Assembly (NCBI GenBank): GCA_905221605.1
Contig: CAJNDS010000418.1
Location: 1-64,000 of the forward strand
DNA: 64,000 nt
DNA from: Symbiodinium natans
Lineage: Eukaryota; Sar; Dinophyceae; Suessiales; Symbiodiniaceae
Direction: 5' to 3'
Numbering within the stretch: the first letter of the stretch is position 1; every line of letters begins with the position of its first letter. A model generated the notes under the pieces. The model ran no database searches and was not told the DNA's origin. It saw only the letters and a program-made list of their open reading frames with translations. This document shows positions 44,273-52,535 of the stretch, in pieces. A program made the position numbers and the translations under genes.

Positions 44273-45064
44273 ATGATTACACCGATAGTCAAACCCATTA
44301 ACGTAAAAGAATATGACTTTAAACAGTCTAAATACGAAGTGGCACCGAGGTTGCCGTTCTCACAAATAATAACTGGACCTTCTGGAAGTGGCAAAGGCAT
44401 CTTATTACAATCTATGATATTAGACATTTATAGAGATGTCTTTGAACGAATATATGTGTGGTCTCCTTCAATTTCAGTCGATAGTAATTGGTTGCCAGTA
44501 AAACGATACATTCAGGATAATTTAAAGGTTGATTTAGAAAAAGAAAAATGCCTATTTGATGAATACATACCAGAAGAATTAGAAGCAGTGATAAAAAGAC
44601 AGCATAAAGTAATAGAATATCAAAAGAAGAACGACCATAGAAAATTATTTTCAATACTAATAATAGTAGATGACTTCGCTGATTCAAAAGCATTTTCAAG
44701 AAACTCGCCTTTATTAAATCAGTTGTATGTGCGCGGGAGACATAACAGTATCAACATCATAACAAGCACACAAAAATTTAACGCCTTGTCACCAATCATT
44801 CGTGTCAATAGTCGCCAGTTATTCTTTTTCAGGTTAAGAAACTACAAAGAAATTGAAACGATGGTTGAAGAATTAAGCGCTGTCTTAATTAAAAAATCAA
44901 CCGTAGCAGACCCTAGACACCTGGCAGAAGCAAAGAAACTTTTATTAGAAGTGTATAACATAGCAACAGAAGAACCATACTCATTTTTATTTATAAATCT
45001 AATGAAACCTGATGTAAATGATATGTTTTATAAACGGTTTGATGCTAAATTGGTAATTGATTAA
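44273..45064 (+). CDS. FtsK/HerA-type genome packaging ATPase (A32-like), 263 aa
   Basis: By family knowledge it pumps viral DNA into the preformed capsid. Walker A is GPSGSGKG at residues 35-42, and Walker B is SILIIVDDF (127-135) with the acidic pair D133-D134. RGRHNSINIITSTQKFNALSP after it is the sensor-like segment typical of viral A32 ATPases. Length fits the 250-300 residues of PLV and virophage ATPases. It reads away from the 49-codon frame across a 38-bp spacer, has TCTA 13 nt upstream, and ends in a perfect hairpin that includes the stop codon. Function is confidently assigned from motifs and context. Confidence 0.92.
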   Translation: MITPIVKPINVKEYDFKQSKYEVAPRLPFSQIITGPSGSGKGILLQSMILDIYRDVFERIYVWSPSISVDSNWLPVKRYIQDNLKVDLEKEKCLFDEYIPEELEAVIKRQHKVIEYQKKNDHRKLFSILIIVDDFADSKAFSRNSPLLNQLYVRGRHNSINIITSTQKFNALSPIIRVNSRQLFFFRLRNYKEIETMVEELSAVLIKKSTVADPRHLAEAKKLLLEVYNIATEEPYSFLFINLMKPDVNDMFYKRFDAKLVID

Positions 45065-45096
45065 TAATATTATTTAATCTTAATATTATTAATCAA
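45057..45096. terminator. 3' hairpin after the ATPase gene
   Basis: TTGATTAATAATATTA pairs perfectly with TAATATTATTAATCAA around an 8-nt loop. It also borders the end of the convergent gene at 45093, so it may serve both. Confidence 0.75.
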
Positions 45097-45302
45097 AATA
45101 AACTGAATGAGCACAAATTACACGGCATACACTTGCCAGCATTGCTACATTTGCTTTTGTTTTTCATCTGTTCTATTTCATCTTCCACTTTTTGAATTTT
45201 ATCTGTTAAATCTTGGATGGTATTAAATATTATTAATTCCGATTTTATTTTTTGTAGTTGCTCGTCTAATTTCTTCTCAATTGTTTCATCAAGATTAGGC
45301 AT
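45093..45302 (-). CDS. Small coiled-coil protein with Cys-rich tail, 69 aa
   Basis: ATG at 45302 (MPNLDETIEKKLDEQLQ); a longer frame would need a TTG start at 45329. A coiled coil occupies residues 5-50, and the tail KCSNAGKCMPCNLCSF contains four Cys (C-x5-C-x2-C-x2-C), a likely metal knot. A TCTA copy lies further upstream than usual (32 nt). No family recognised. Confidence 0.6.
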   Translation of the reverse strand: MPNLDETIEKKLDEQLQKIKSELIIFNTIQDLTDKIQKVEDEIEQMKNKSKCSNAGKCMPCNLCSFSLF

Positions 45303-45307
45303 TGTAC

Positions 45308-45352
45308 AATTATTAATATATTTTAGCAAAATTTTAGAATATATTAATAATT
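45308..45352. terminator. 3' hairpin downstream of the fibre gene
   Basis: AATTATTAATATATT pairs with AATATATTAATAATT around 15 nt. A small GC palindrome (ACGCCTTAGGCGT, 45358-45370) follows. Confidence 0.7.
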
Positions 45353-45389
45353 CTAGAACGCCTTAGGCGTTGTACTATTATTTTAGATT

Positions 45390-47792
45390 TTAGTTTTTAC
45401 TTTTCGCTTTTGGTTTTGCCCTTGCCGTTGGCGAGGCGTCGCGTTCAGCACGCGAGGACTTCTCCGAAGCGTCGCCTTTTAACTTTTTAACCTCCTTCTT
45501 CAAATCTTCTACTTCTTTCATTAACTCTTGAACACAACCCCACAGCACCACTGATGTTTTATTATATGCTAATAACTTCACACCATCATTGTTATAATAT
45601 ATGATGTTGTCCCATTCTTTCGGCATTTTAGCATCTTTTAAGTCGTCTGCTATAAACCCAATATGACTTTTTTTGCTTTCGTCATTAGTAAAATTATATG
45701 TCTTTGGTTTAATATATTTAACTGCTTTATAACATTCCTTTATGTTTACCTCCTTAATGTTCTCCTTTAATTTAGAGTCTGATGTTTCAGTCAAAGCAAC
45801 ACAGGTTAAATTTCCTCCAATATCTGCGTTATTAGTTGTTGTGAAAAAACCATATACATCAACGCCTGTATTTGTGGCATCTAATCTGGATAAATTATTA
45901 TTACTTAATCTAATAAATCCATCTGTGTCGGGATTATTTATTAATACTCTTTGCGACCCTGATACATCAACGTGTGTTATTTCAAGATTACCTAATAAAG
46001 TTACTTTTCCGTCTGTTAATTGTATTTCTGGTGTGCTACTTTCTAAACCCATTATTAAATTCATTTCTCCTGATGTGTCTCCATTTCTAATATATAATTT
46101 ATATTGAGTGTCCAATACTTCTTTTAATTCACTACTATTTTGAAACATAAAACGCCCCCAACTAACAACATCTGCTTCGCCAACGATATTTCCAATACTA
46201 TTAAATGTTTGGTTATTAGTAACTGCTCTGTTTATTGTAATTCCATTAGTGTCGTTTAATTGTAATGCTATTGTTCCTGTTGTAGGGTCAGTTGTTCTAT
46301 TTGATTGTAATGAAAAATTAATCTCTTCTGTTGATATTACATTTAATGAATTATTAACGTCTGCTCTTTGAAATATTCTACCCGAATTATTAACATAAAT
46401 ATCACCATTAAATGTTGATGTGCTTTGAAACGATGCTGTTCCACCAAAATTACTATTGCCACCCGATACATTTAATTTATTTGAACCTTGAATAACTCCA
46501 ATGCCTAAACTTAAACAATAAACACCATTACCGTTAGCGGTATTTAATAAAAGTAATGAAGAACTGTCGTTGCTTGAATTATAAGCATTAATATTAAATG
46601 AATTAAATTTCAAATACCCTTGTGCGTTTTTCACGCACATCACATTAGAAGCATCCGTTGTATCTTTGTAAAATGTAAGTCCTGAATTATTAGAAATATT
46701 ATAATTTTCACCATAAAAATTTAAATCATTTGATAAGTCTAAATTACCATTCACATTTAAATTCTGTCTAACAATAGCACTATCTACAACATCTAATGTA
46801 TAACCTCCCGTTAATGTATTTGCTCCTGTATCTACTAATAATGAATGCGTTTTAACATATTGGTCAGCATTATTATTTAAATTCAAAATTCTACCTGTAT
46901 CACCTACGGAATTATAACAATCAATATTATCATTATTAAAAGTAATATAATTATCAGTATTTCTAACTGTAAATGATAAATTAGCATCTGCTGTGTTTTC
47001 TACAACTAACCCGCCTGTCGGCACTTCTATCTTACCACTCATTTTATAACCTGCGTTATTATTAGTTAAATCTAATTGTTTTATAGCATCGTCAGATGTG
47101 TTATTACAAAATATTTTATCGCCTTGTAAAGTTATATAACTCGTTGCGTTCTTAAATACTCCTAAAACTTTGTCTCCTCCTCCTGTTTGATTACTGAATA
47201 ATAAACCTTCTACTGGCGAAATATTAATAGTTGAGTTATTTAAGGTTAAACCACTATGAATAACGGTAGGGGCAGAACAATCAATAATAGGATTGGCACT
47301 AAATCTATTTGTAAAATCACTAACCGGAACTCTTAAAGCAAGTAAATTATCTATTTCTGTATCAGTGTATCCGCCACCGCCACCTGCGCCCGCTACTAAT
47401 GTATCCACCTCGCCTTTATTGTAATAATTTGTTGCCAACTGTGTGTTAGTCTGAAAATTAGTTGATAAATTAGTGTCTATTTGTGTCGTTGTGTAATAAT
47501 TTGTTAATGTCGTGTCTATTTCTGTTTTGTTGTAAAATGTGCTCGTTAAGGTTGCGTTTGTTTGATAATCAGTATCTAACAAGTGTGACACAGAACTAAT
47601 ATTATGGAAGTTTTGAAGTTGTTTTGTGTTTAAAACTGCTATGTCTGCTGTGTTTGTTGCTATGTTTGAAGAGTTTGCCGTGTTGATGTCTCCTAATTCT
47701 GTTTTTGTTGCATATAAGTCGCTTAAATCTGTTCCACTTACAACAATATTATCTGCTGTTAATGTGTTTGTATTATTGAGTGTCAAAGGCAT
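45390..47792 (-). CDS. Fibre-like protein with C-terminal S74 self-cleaving chaperone, 800 aa
   Basis: Probable surface fibre or receptor-binding protein of the virion. Residues 1-150 are repeats of a YYNKTEID/YYTTTQID type (for example FYNKTEIDTTLTNYY), common in trimeric phage and algal-virus fibres, followed by AGAGGGGG. The middle 500 residues are Asn-rich beta repeats (NNNADQY, NNNLSRLDA). From about 667 it has TSDSKLKENI, then YIKPKTYNF and HIGFIADDL: the intramolecular chaperone of endosialidase-type tailspikes (peptidase S74). The Ser671/Lys676 spacing matches the catalytic dyad that cuts before the Ser after trimerisation. A coiled coil (LMKEVEDLKKEVKKLK) and a basic tail follow. TCTA lies 18 nt upstream and a hairpin lies downstream. 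The domain call is firm; the ligand is unknown. Confidence 0.88.
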   Translation of the reverse strand: MPLTLNNTNTLTADNIVVSGTDLSDLYATKTELGDINTANSSNIATNTADIAVLNTKQLQNFHNISSVSHLLDTDYQTNATLTSTFYNKTEIDTTLTNYYTTTQIDTNLSTNFQTNTQLATNYYNKGEVDTLVAGAGGGGGYTDTEIDNLLALRVPVSDFTNRFSANPIIDCSAPTVIHSGLTLNNSTINISPVEGLLFSNQTGGGDKVLGVFKNATSYITLQGDKIFCNNTSDDAIKQLDLTNNNAGYKMSGKIEVPTGGLVVENTADANLSFTVRNTDNYITFNNDNIDCYNSVGDTGRILNLNNNADQYVKTHSLLVDTGANTLTGGYTLDVVDSAIVRQNLNVNGNLDLSNDLNFYGENYNISNNSGLTFYKDTTDASNVMCVKNAQGYLKFNSFNINAYNSSNDSSSLLLLNTANGNGVYCLSLGIGVIQGSNKLNVSGGNSNFGGTASFQSTSTFNGDIYVNNSGRIFQRADVNNSLNVISTEEINFSLQSNRTTDPTTGTIALQLNDTNGITINRAVTNNQTFNSIGNIVGEADVVSWGRFMFQNSSELKEVLDTQYKLYIRNGDTSGEMNLIMGLESSTPEIQLTDGKVTLLGNLEITHVDVSGSQRVLINNPDTDGFIRLSNNNLSRLDATNTGVDVYGFFTTTNNADIGGNLTCVALTETSDSKLKENIKEVNIKECYKAVKYIKPKTYNFTNDESKKSHIGFIADDLKDAKMPKEWDNIIYYNNDGVKLLAYNKTSVVLWGCVQELMKEVEDLKKEVKKLKGDASEKSSRAERDASPTARAKPKAKSKN

Positions 47793-47796
47793 TTCC

Positions 47797-47834
47797 TAAT
47801 ATTAATAAAATAGATATTTATTTTATTAATATTA
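47797..47834. terminator. 3' hairpin after the capsid gene, holding the fibre TCTA
   Basis: TAATATTAATAAAATA pairs with TATTTTATTAATATTA. The reverse-strand TCTA (47811-47814), 18 nt before the fibre ATG, sits at the loop. Confidence 0.75.
47811..47814 (-). promoter_or_regulatory. TCTA late-type motif, fibre
   Basis: 18 nt before the fibre ATG, the same distance as in the capsid gene. Confidence 0.55.
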
Positions 47835-47885
47835 TTTCATTTTTTAATCAAATACAGCACAGCGCTATGAGATTAAATCTTTGAT

Positions 47886-49328
47886 TTAATCGAATACTTT
47901 CAGACCCAAATCTTTTATTTCCAGTATCTGTTCTGAAAGCATCGTGATATAGACATTTTCAGGCATATTCGTATTAGTTATTGAAGCATTTGCAGGTTTA
48001 ACTTTTAATAACATTTGTTGCCCTGCTCTTGTGTTAATTCCAGTATATGAACTATCAGGGACTTTTTCAAAACTAAAAGCAAATACAAACTGACGGTCTC
48101 TATACTGTTTAAAATCAATTGACAAACTATGTTGATGAAACATTGGAAGATTCAATGCCTTTCGTAAATGATAGAAGCACTCGGTAATTGAAGCACAAGG
48201 GTATTCAGGATAAAGTTTAGAACCTAATTGAATTTGAAATTCTAAGTCCAAATCGGGGTCATATATTCCTTCATTCATTGGTAATGATGCCTGTTGTGGA
48301 TGATAGAAACGGCAGAACTCTTTATCACAATATTCAAATCCTGTGCTTGGGTCACCACTCTTGTAAAATGTAACGAATGTTGCTACTAATTTAGATACGG
48401 AACGAATGACTTGGATGCTGAAATTATCCTTTCCTGATAGCGCTTGTGATTGTGTAATATAAGTGGTATAAGTAATGGGTAATCCTTTTCCTTCTAAAAG
48501 ATGCTTAACATATTCATTATTTAAATTATTATCAAGGGTGCAAACATCACAAACAATACGCGCGTTATTAATTTCCCATTCAATACTGGTGTTTCTATAT
48601 CTTGCATTCGCTTGTCCTGCGTCAGCAGGATTAACATTATTTACAAAACGATTGCCTACGACAGTATCAGCGGTGTCATCTCTATAATCAATAATGCAAT
48701 CAGTAGCATTCGTTACTAATTCTAATTCAATGGTTAAGTTTCCCATATATTTTAGGGGCAGATACTTAAATTGAGAGAAAAGACCACAAAGAGGTTTAAA
48801 TCCAACAACCATTTTATTCTTAAATCCCTGACAATTATAACCATTAACTTCATATTTTAACTCAGGTGTTACTCCATCGGCATACAATGTTCTGACTTCG
48901 TCATCATATCGATATCCGAAGGACTCATTCGATTCGTCTTTTCGTGCTCCTGCTGACATCATTTTAGAGAACATATGATGAACTCGGTTATAATTATCAA
49001 AGTCTTCAACCACCTGATTACCGGCAATAATTCGCATTCGTCTGAAAAAAGAATAAGCAGGTGATAATGGGCGAAGTTTATTATCATAATCACCGAGGTC
49101 TAAATTTTGTAATGTAAAGAAAATACGAACCGATTGAGGGTCTAACCAAGTGTTGTCTTCACCGTTTAATGAAAATTTCAACACACGATTACCGCTGTTT
49201 GACTTATAGATATTTGAACCAGACGGCCAAAATGATACACTGCGCCTATCTTGAATGTATGAACTGCCTTTGTTTAATTTAAATGAGAGGTTGTCAATGA
49301 GAATATCTTCCGGACTAAAAGTTTCCAT
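47886..49328 (-). CDS. Double jelly-roll major capsid protein, 480 aa
   Basis: Forms the trimeric capsomers of the icosahedral shell. Recognised from the N-terminal pattern (WPSGSNIYKSNSG, then FSLNGEDNTWLDPQSVRIFF and FFRRMRIIAGNQVVED) and the conserved C-terminal block (QLGSKLYPEYP, AFSFEKV, GINTRAGQQMLLKVK, LSEQILEIKDLGLKVFD) of PLV capsid proteins. Length is at the short end for PLVs and well below the 600-plus residues of mavirus or Polinton capsids. TCTA lies 18 nt upstream. It is flanked by the fibre gene downstream and the 64-aa and lipase genes upstream on the same strand. No internal break seen. Confidence 0.93.
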   Translation of the reverse strand: METFSPEDILIDNLSFKLNKGSSYIQDRRSVSFWPSGSNIYKSNSGNRVLKFSLNGEDNTWLDPQSVRIFFTLQNLDLGDYDNKLRPLSPAYSFFRRMRIIAGNQVVEDFDNYNRVHHMFSKMMSAGARKDESNESFGYRYDDEVRTLYADGVTPELKYEVNGYNCQGFKNKMVVGFKPLCGLFSQFKYLPLKYMGNLTIELELVTNATDCIIDYRDDTADTVVGNRFVNNVNPADAGQANARYRNTSIEWEINNARIVCDVCTLDNNLNNEYVKHLLEGKGLPITYTTYITQSQALSGKDNFSIQVIRSVSKLVATFVTFYKSGDPSTGFEYCDKEFCRFYHPQQASLPMNEGIYDPDLDLEFQIQLGSKLYPEYPCASITECFYHLRKALNLPMFHQHSLSIDFKQYRDRQFVFAFSFEKVPDSSYTGINTRAGQQMLLKVKPANASITNTNMPENVYITMLSEQILEIKDLGLKVFD

Positions 49329-49346
49329 CTAATATATAAACTAACA

Positions 49347-49350
49347 TAGA
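49347..49350 (-). promoter_or_regulatory. TCTA late-type motif, major capsid protein
   Basis: Minus-strand TATCTATG, 18 nt before the capsid ATG. Confidence 0.55.
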
Positions 49351-49358
49351 TAATTTAA

Positions 49359-49386
49359 TTAAATATAATTATTAAACTATATTTAA
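49359..49386. terminator. 3' hairpin after the 64-aa gene
   Basis: TTAAATATA pairs with TATATTTAA; the stem covers the stop codon. Confidence 0.6.
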
Positions 49387-49577
49387 TCAAATAGTTTAAA
49401 TTTATATGGATTTTCTTTATTATTTGTTTTCTTCTTGCCTTTCACCTCTTTAACTGTCTCATCTACTTCATTATTATCTACTAATTTTCGTATTTCTTCG
49501 TAAGCATTTTGTATAAACTTCTTCTCTTTCTTCGGTTTCTCCATCTGTTCATATGTCGTTGCTTTCTTATTAAACAT
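49383..49577 (-). CDS. Small Lys-rich protein, 64 aa
   Basis: Family not recognised. A highly basic, helical product (MEKPKKEKKFIQNAYEEIRK, then KGKKKTNNKENPYKFKLFD). It starts two nucleotides after the stop of the lipase-like frame. TCTA lies 13 nt before the ATG (49591-49594), inside the end of the lipase gene. Being placed between the lipase and capsid genes and basic, it could be a DNA-binding virion protein; that is inference. Confidence 0.65.
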   Translation of the reverse strand: MFNKKATTYEQMEKPKKEKKFIQNAYEEIRKLVDNNEVDETVKEVKGKKKTNNKENPYKFKLFD

Positions 49578-49579
49578 TA

Positions 49580-50308
49580 TTAAATTGATTTAGATATTTT
49601 AAACTGTTGCATAAACTCTTCTTCTGTTATGGGTAAATTACCTGCTTTGTTATGAACATTACCAATATCAGCATAACTATGATTATCAAGCGGATTTAAT
49701 GTTCCTCTATTTAATGTTATACTACCTTTATCAAAAGCACTTACCACATCTCCGGCTTTTCTTATTCTTAGGTTAGTTCCCGTATCTTCCGGTCTCTGAC
49801 TTGAAACAAAAGGAGAACCATAACTACGACTTCTAAATACATTACCATAATCGTTATTTATTTGTTGTCCCACTGCTGAACCTAAACTGTGTGAAATAAT
49901 ATCAGTAATGCCTGTAAGTTTTTTACCATCTATTTCAATAGAGCCGTCTTTAATGAACTCATTTACATCTTTAAACCTTTTTGTGTTTCGCGTCTGATAG
50001 AATGGCAACTTTAAATCATCATAAACATCTCTACCGCTTTTAGTTCCTGCTATGTATAATATAGAACCATTCTGATATATCCCGTCAGGATTTTCGTATG
50101 CAAGTTTTAATCCTTGCGTGTCTGTTAAAAACGTTTCATTATTATTTAATTCGTCCCTAACTTCATTATGTATTTTATTTCTTGTGTTAGGCGCCTCGTA
50201 TAAAATACCTTCATTTCTTCGTTTATGTTTATGCGTTATAAATTTACTTATAAAATAATTTCTAATCTTTTTTATAATGTTGAAGTTTAAGAAGGTATAT
50301 ACTGATAG
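49580..50308 (-). CDS. Class-3-lipase-like hydrolase, no AUG start
   Basis: Probable membrane-lipid hydrolase, perhaps used in entry or release. The open frame runs from 50308 to the TAA at 49580 (242 codons) without an ATG until near its end; an in-frame TTG is at 50008. In order: GILYEAPNTRNKIHNEVRDE, LYIAGTKSGRDVYDDLKLPF, SHSLGSAVGQQ with nucleophile Ser (codon at 49888), RSYGSPF, AGDVVSAFDKG with Asp (49750) and PLDNHSYADIG with His (49681). This order is that of lipase-3/Mbeg-like proteins carried by PLVs and virophages. The canonical GHSLGG is changed to SHSLGS. The N-terminal conserved part lies upstream of any plausible start, so a non-AUG start, an indel or a decayed start is needed. 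The frame overlaps the divergent penton gene. Confidence 0.75.
   Translation of the reverse strand, partial: LSVYTFLNFNIIKKIRNYFISKFITHKHKRRNEGILYEAPNTRNKIHNEVRDELNNNETFLTDTQGLKLAYENPDGIYQNGSILYIAGTKSGRDVYDDLKLPFYQTRNTKRFKDVNEFIKDGSIEIDGKKLTGITDIISHSLGSAVGQQINNDYGNVFRSRSYGSPFVSSQRPEDTGTNLRIRKAGDVVSAFDKGSITLNRGTLNPLDNHSYADIGNVHNKAGNLPITEEEFMQQFKISKSI
50261..50264 (+). promoter_or_regulatory. TCTA late-type motif, penton
   Basis: TCTA, 12 nt before the penton ATG at 50277. Confidence 0.5.
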
Positions 50309-51113
50309 TTATTATAAAGTGAATGGCACTCCATCCAATTTTACAATTGATTTACCTGAAACTGTCCAACTTGAAAATAATATGTTATGTCAAATTCACG
50401 AGGTCAGCATTCCTCATTCGTGGTATTCAATAAACAGCACAAATAATAATTTATACTTTATGCATCAGGTTATACCGCCAGGTGTCATAGCAGGTATAAC
50501 TTATCGTAAAATAACTATCCCAGAAGGCAACTACACAGCAGTTGATTTAGCGCAAACAATAGAGATTGCTTTGAATTTATTAGTAGATACAGTGGATAGA
50601 CCTAATACTTATTCAATACATTATAATACATCAACTAACAAATATACATTCTCATCTAATTATGCCACTGTTATTTTTGTTGTCTTAACTGATGGAGAAA
50701 TAGCACCATTAGCGGGTTCATTTTCAGACCCTGTTGATGTTAATAATTTATATTCAATAAACCAAGTATTAGGGAATACAACACCTGCCACAGATGCTTA
50801 TACGAATGTGGCACCTTACACAACAAATTTCATTGACCTTACACCTGTAAAAAACATATACATACACTGCAATGAAATTAGCAACTACAACCAATTGACA
50901 GTGGCGGGTAATTCAAGCATAGCTAAAAAAGTCCCCGTTAATGTTCCCTATTTAGGCATCATTAACGATAGTGAATTAAGCGCAGAAGACTATATTGATG
51001 TAAGCGGTAAAATGCTTCGCAGGTTAAATATTCGTCTTAGCGACCATCGGAACAACACTATCAATTTGAACGAGGTGAATATATCCATTACTCTTACATT
51101 TTTTAGAGGTTAA
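50277..51113 (+). CDS. Penton / minor capsid protein, 278 aa
   Basis: By family knowledge this single jelly-roll protein fills the capsid vertices. The N-terminal LKFKKVYTDSYYKVNG, FTIDLPETVQLENNMLCQIH and IPHSWYSIN pattern, then ITIPEGNYTAVDLAQTI, and the C-terminal NIYIHCNEISNYNQL, RRLNIRLSDH, NLNEVNISITLTFFRG are typical of PLV minor capsid proteins. Length fits. The gene has TCTA upstream and starts the plus-strand run of genes. It overlaps the unstarted end of the lipase frame by about 30 bp. Confidence 0.87.
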   Translation: MLKFKKVYTDSYYKVNGTPSNFTIDLPETVQLENNMLCQIHEVSIPHSWYSINSTNNNLYFMHQVIPPGVIAGITYRKITIPEGNYTAVDLAQTIEIALNLLVDTVDRPNTYSIHYNTSTNKYTFSSNYATVIFVVLTDGEIAPLAGSFSDPVDVNNLYSINQVLGNTTPATDAYTNVAPYTTNFIDLTPVKNIYIHCNEISNYNQLTVAGNSSIAKKVPVNVPYLGIINDSELSAEDYIDVSGKMLRRLNIRLSDHRNNTINLNEVNISITLTFFRG

Positions 51114-51121
51114 ATATATAA

Positions 51122-51144
51122 ATATTTTTCTATATAGAAAATAT
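51122..51144. terminator. 3' hairpin after the penton gene, containing TCTA
   Basis: ATATTTT..TCTATATAGA..AAATAT: the next gene's TCTA (51129-51132) lies inside the palindrome, 10 nt before its ATG. Confidence 0.6.
51129..51132 (+). promoter_or_regulatory. TCTA late-type motif, 199-aa gene
   Basis: 10 nt before the ATG at 51143. Confidence 0.5.
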
Positions 51145-51742
51145 GGAAACGATTAATGAGGAGGTTGAAGAGGTTAAGAATGAAGAAGCACCCGAAGTCG
51201 TCAGTAATGAAATTATTGAAGAAGGGACTAAAAACGAAGATAAAGAAATAGAAGCACCTAAAATTGAAGAAGCAACAGCACAACCTAAACCAAAGGCACA
51301 ACCGAAGAAGCAACCAAGAAGCGTTAAAGTTGTTGAGTTGGTTGCCTGTCCTGATTGTGACAAGAAGATGCTCCCAAAATCGTTAAGGCACTCGCATCCA
51401 AGAAACTGTAAAGGGCAACCTACTGAAACAAGACCAGTAAATAAACAACAGAACTCATACGGAAGTAAAGTTAAGGAGCAGTTAAGAAAAGAAATTGAAG
51501 AGGAAATGAAAGCAAAGTACAACGCCGGAGGCGTTTTAGGTGACTCTGTCACGTACGAAAAGAAAGAACAAGCAAAGGAAGCAAGTGTGCCAAGTGTGCC
51601 AGTAAAAATGAAAGAACCTGAACCACCCCCAAAGCAATTAACAGCAAGAGAATTATTAGAGGCATCTTATAATGAAATAAGAAAAGCAAAGAGAGAAGCA
51701 CATATTGAAAAAATAAACAGTTTTAAATCAAAGATGTTTTAA
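51143..51742 (+). CDS. Zinc-finger hypothetical protein with disordered acidic N terminus, 199 aa
   Basis: Residues 1-50 are Glu-rich, 50-65 are Pro/Lys-rich (AQPKPKAQPKKQPRSVK), then CPDCDKKMLPKSLRHSHPRNC, a C2H2/C2HC-like finger. The rest is helical with Pro-rich linkers (EPEPPPKQL) and a basic coiled end (EIRKAKREAHIEK). No family recognised. It lies between the penton gene and a run of small genes and has the late-type motif, so it is probably a virion or assembly protein. Confidence 0.7.
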   Translation: METINEEVEEVKNEEAPEVVSNEIIEEGTKNEDKEIEAPKIEEATAQPKPKAQPKKQPRSVKVVELVACPDCDKKMLPKSLRHSHPRNCKGQPTETRPVNKQQNSYGSKVKEQLRKEIEEEMKAKYNAGGVLGDSVTYEKKEQAKEASVPSVPVKMKEPEPPPKQLTARELLEASYNEIRKAKREAHIEKINSFKSKMF

Positions 51743-51757
51743 TATAAATATACTTAT

Positions 51758-52123
51758 ATGAAGAATAATATTGAAAGGGCAGAAATAGTAAGAAATGAGT
51801 TATTAAAGATGAAAACATTTGACACAGATGAGAAATGTTGTATAATTGAAAATTATTGTTATCATTATTTAACAAATGTTAAGGGTTATGACGTCAATGA
51901 TGAACTTATGAAACAATTAGTCGTGTTACAAGCGTGTATTAGAACTGAAAAACCTGTGGCAAAACAACTCGCTCCACTAAACGAACTGAAAGAGCATTTA
52001 AACAATAATCAGTATGAGTTTCTTGATGAAGACATTGTAAAAATGATGTTGAATGAGATTGACAAATATGTTGTTGATTATCCTGATGACGCGCTTCAAA
52101 TATTTCAGTCAAGAATGAAATAA
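51758..52123 (+). CDS. Helical hypothetical protein, 121 aa
   Basis: No family recognised. Wholly helical in appearance (IERAEIVRNELLKMKTFD, LMKQLVVLQACIRTEK), with Cys pairs in the first third (KCCIIENYCYHY). It begins 15 bp after the previous stop, with no TCTA at the usual distance, so it may be read from the same message. Confidence 0.65.
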   Translation: MKNNIERAEIVRNELLKMKTFDTDEKCCIIENYCYHYLTNVKGYDVNDELMKQLVVLQACIRTEKPVAKQLAPLNELKEHLNNNQYEFLDEDIVKMMLNEIDKYVVDYPDDALQIFQSRMK

Positions 52124-52140
52124 TTATTAATAATATTTAA

Positions 52141-52144
52141 TCTA
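52141..52144 (+). promoter_or_regulatory. TCTA late-type motif, gene at 52160
   Basis: 15 nt before the ATG, between imperfect AATAATATT inverted repeats. Confidence 0.5.
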
Positions 52145-52159
52145 AATAATATTAATAAT

Positions 52160-52491
52160 ATGAGTATGTTCAAAAGCAAACCAGAGTTCAAAAGGGCACC
52201 TGCTGTTGAAAAATATTATGACATAGAGGATACATTCGGAGTAGCAAGTAGGAGAAAACAAATGGAAGAAATGAAGATGAGAATTGAAGACGCTGAGAAT
52301 AGAGGCAAAAACATTAAATTAAGAAACGATTGGATACAACATCAAAAGAAGAGTATATATCAGGCTAATATCAGGGGCAACTTGAAGACATTAAAAGACA
52401 GTTAGAGAGACCTATGATGCCTTTTAGAACGAAAGAGGAACTGAAAGAGAAACAGAAAGAGTTAAAAATGATAATGGCAGAAATAACATAA
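52160..52491 (+). CDS. Hypothetical helical protein, apparently frameshifted
   Basis: The first frame (52160-52405) starts MSMFKSKPEFKRAPAVEKYY and is helical. Near the GGGG run at 52373-52376, protein-like sequence moves to another frame (QLEDIKRQLERPMMPFRTKE, then LKEKQKELKMIMAEIT) that ends with TAA at 52489-52491, directly before a perfect hairpin. A one-base error or mutation in the G run explains this best. Expected length is about 110 residues. No family recognised. Confidence 0.6.
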
Positions 52492-52523
52492 TTAGATTTT
52501 AATAAAAAAATATTAAAATCTAA
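52492..52523. terminator. 3' hairpin, containing TCTA of the next gene
   Basis: TTAGATTTTAATA pairs perfectly with TATTAAAATCTAA around six A. The TCTA in the right arm (52519-52522) is 13 nt before the ATG at 52536. Confidence 0.75.
52519..52522 (+). promoter_or_regulatory. TCTA late-type motif, 308-aa gene
   Basis: 13 nt before the ATG at 52536. Confidence 0.5.
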
Positions 52524-52535
52524 TTCCATTTAATA

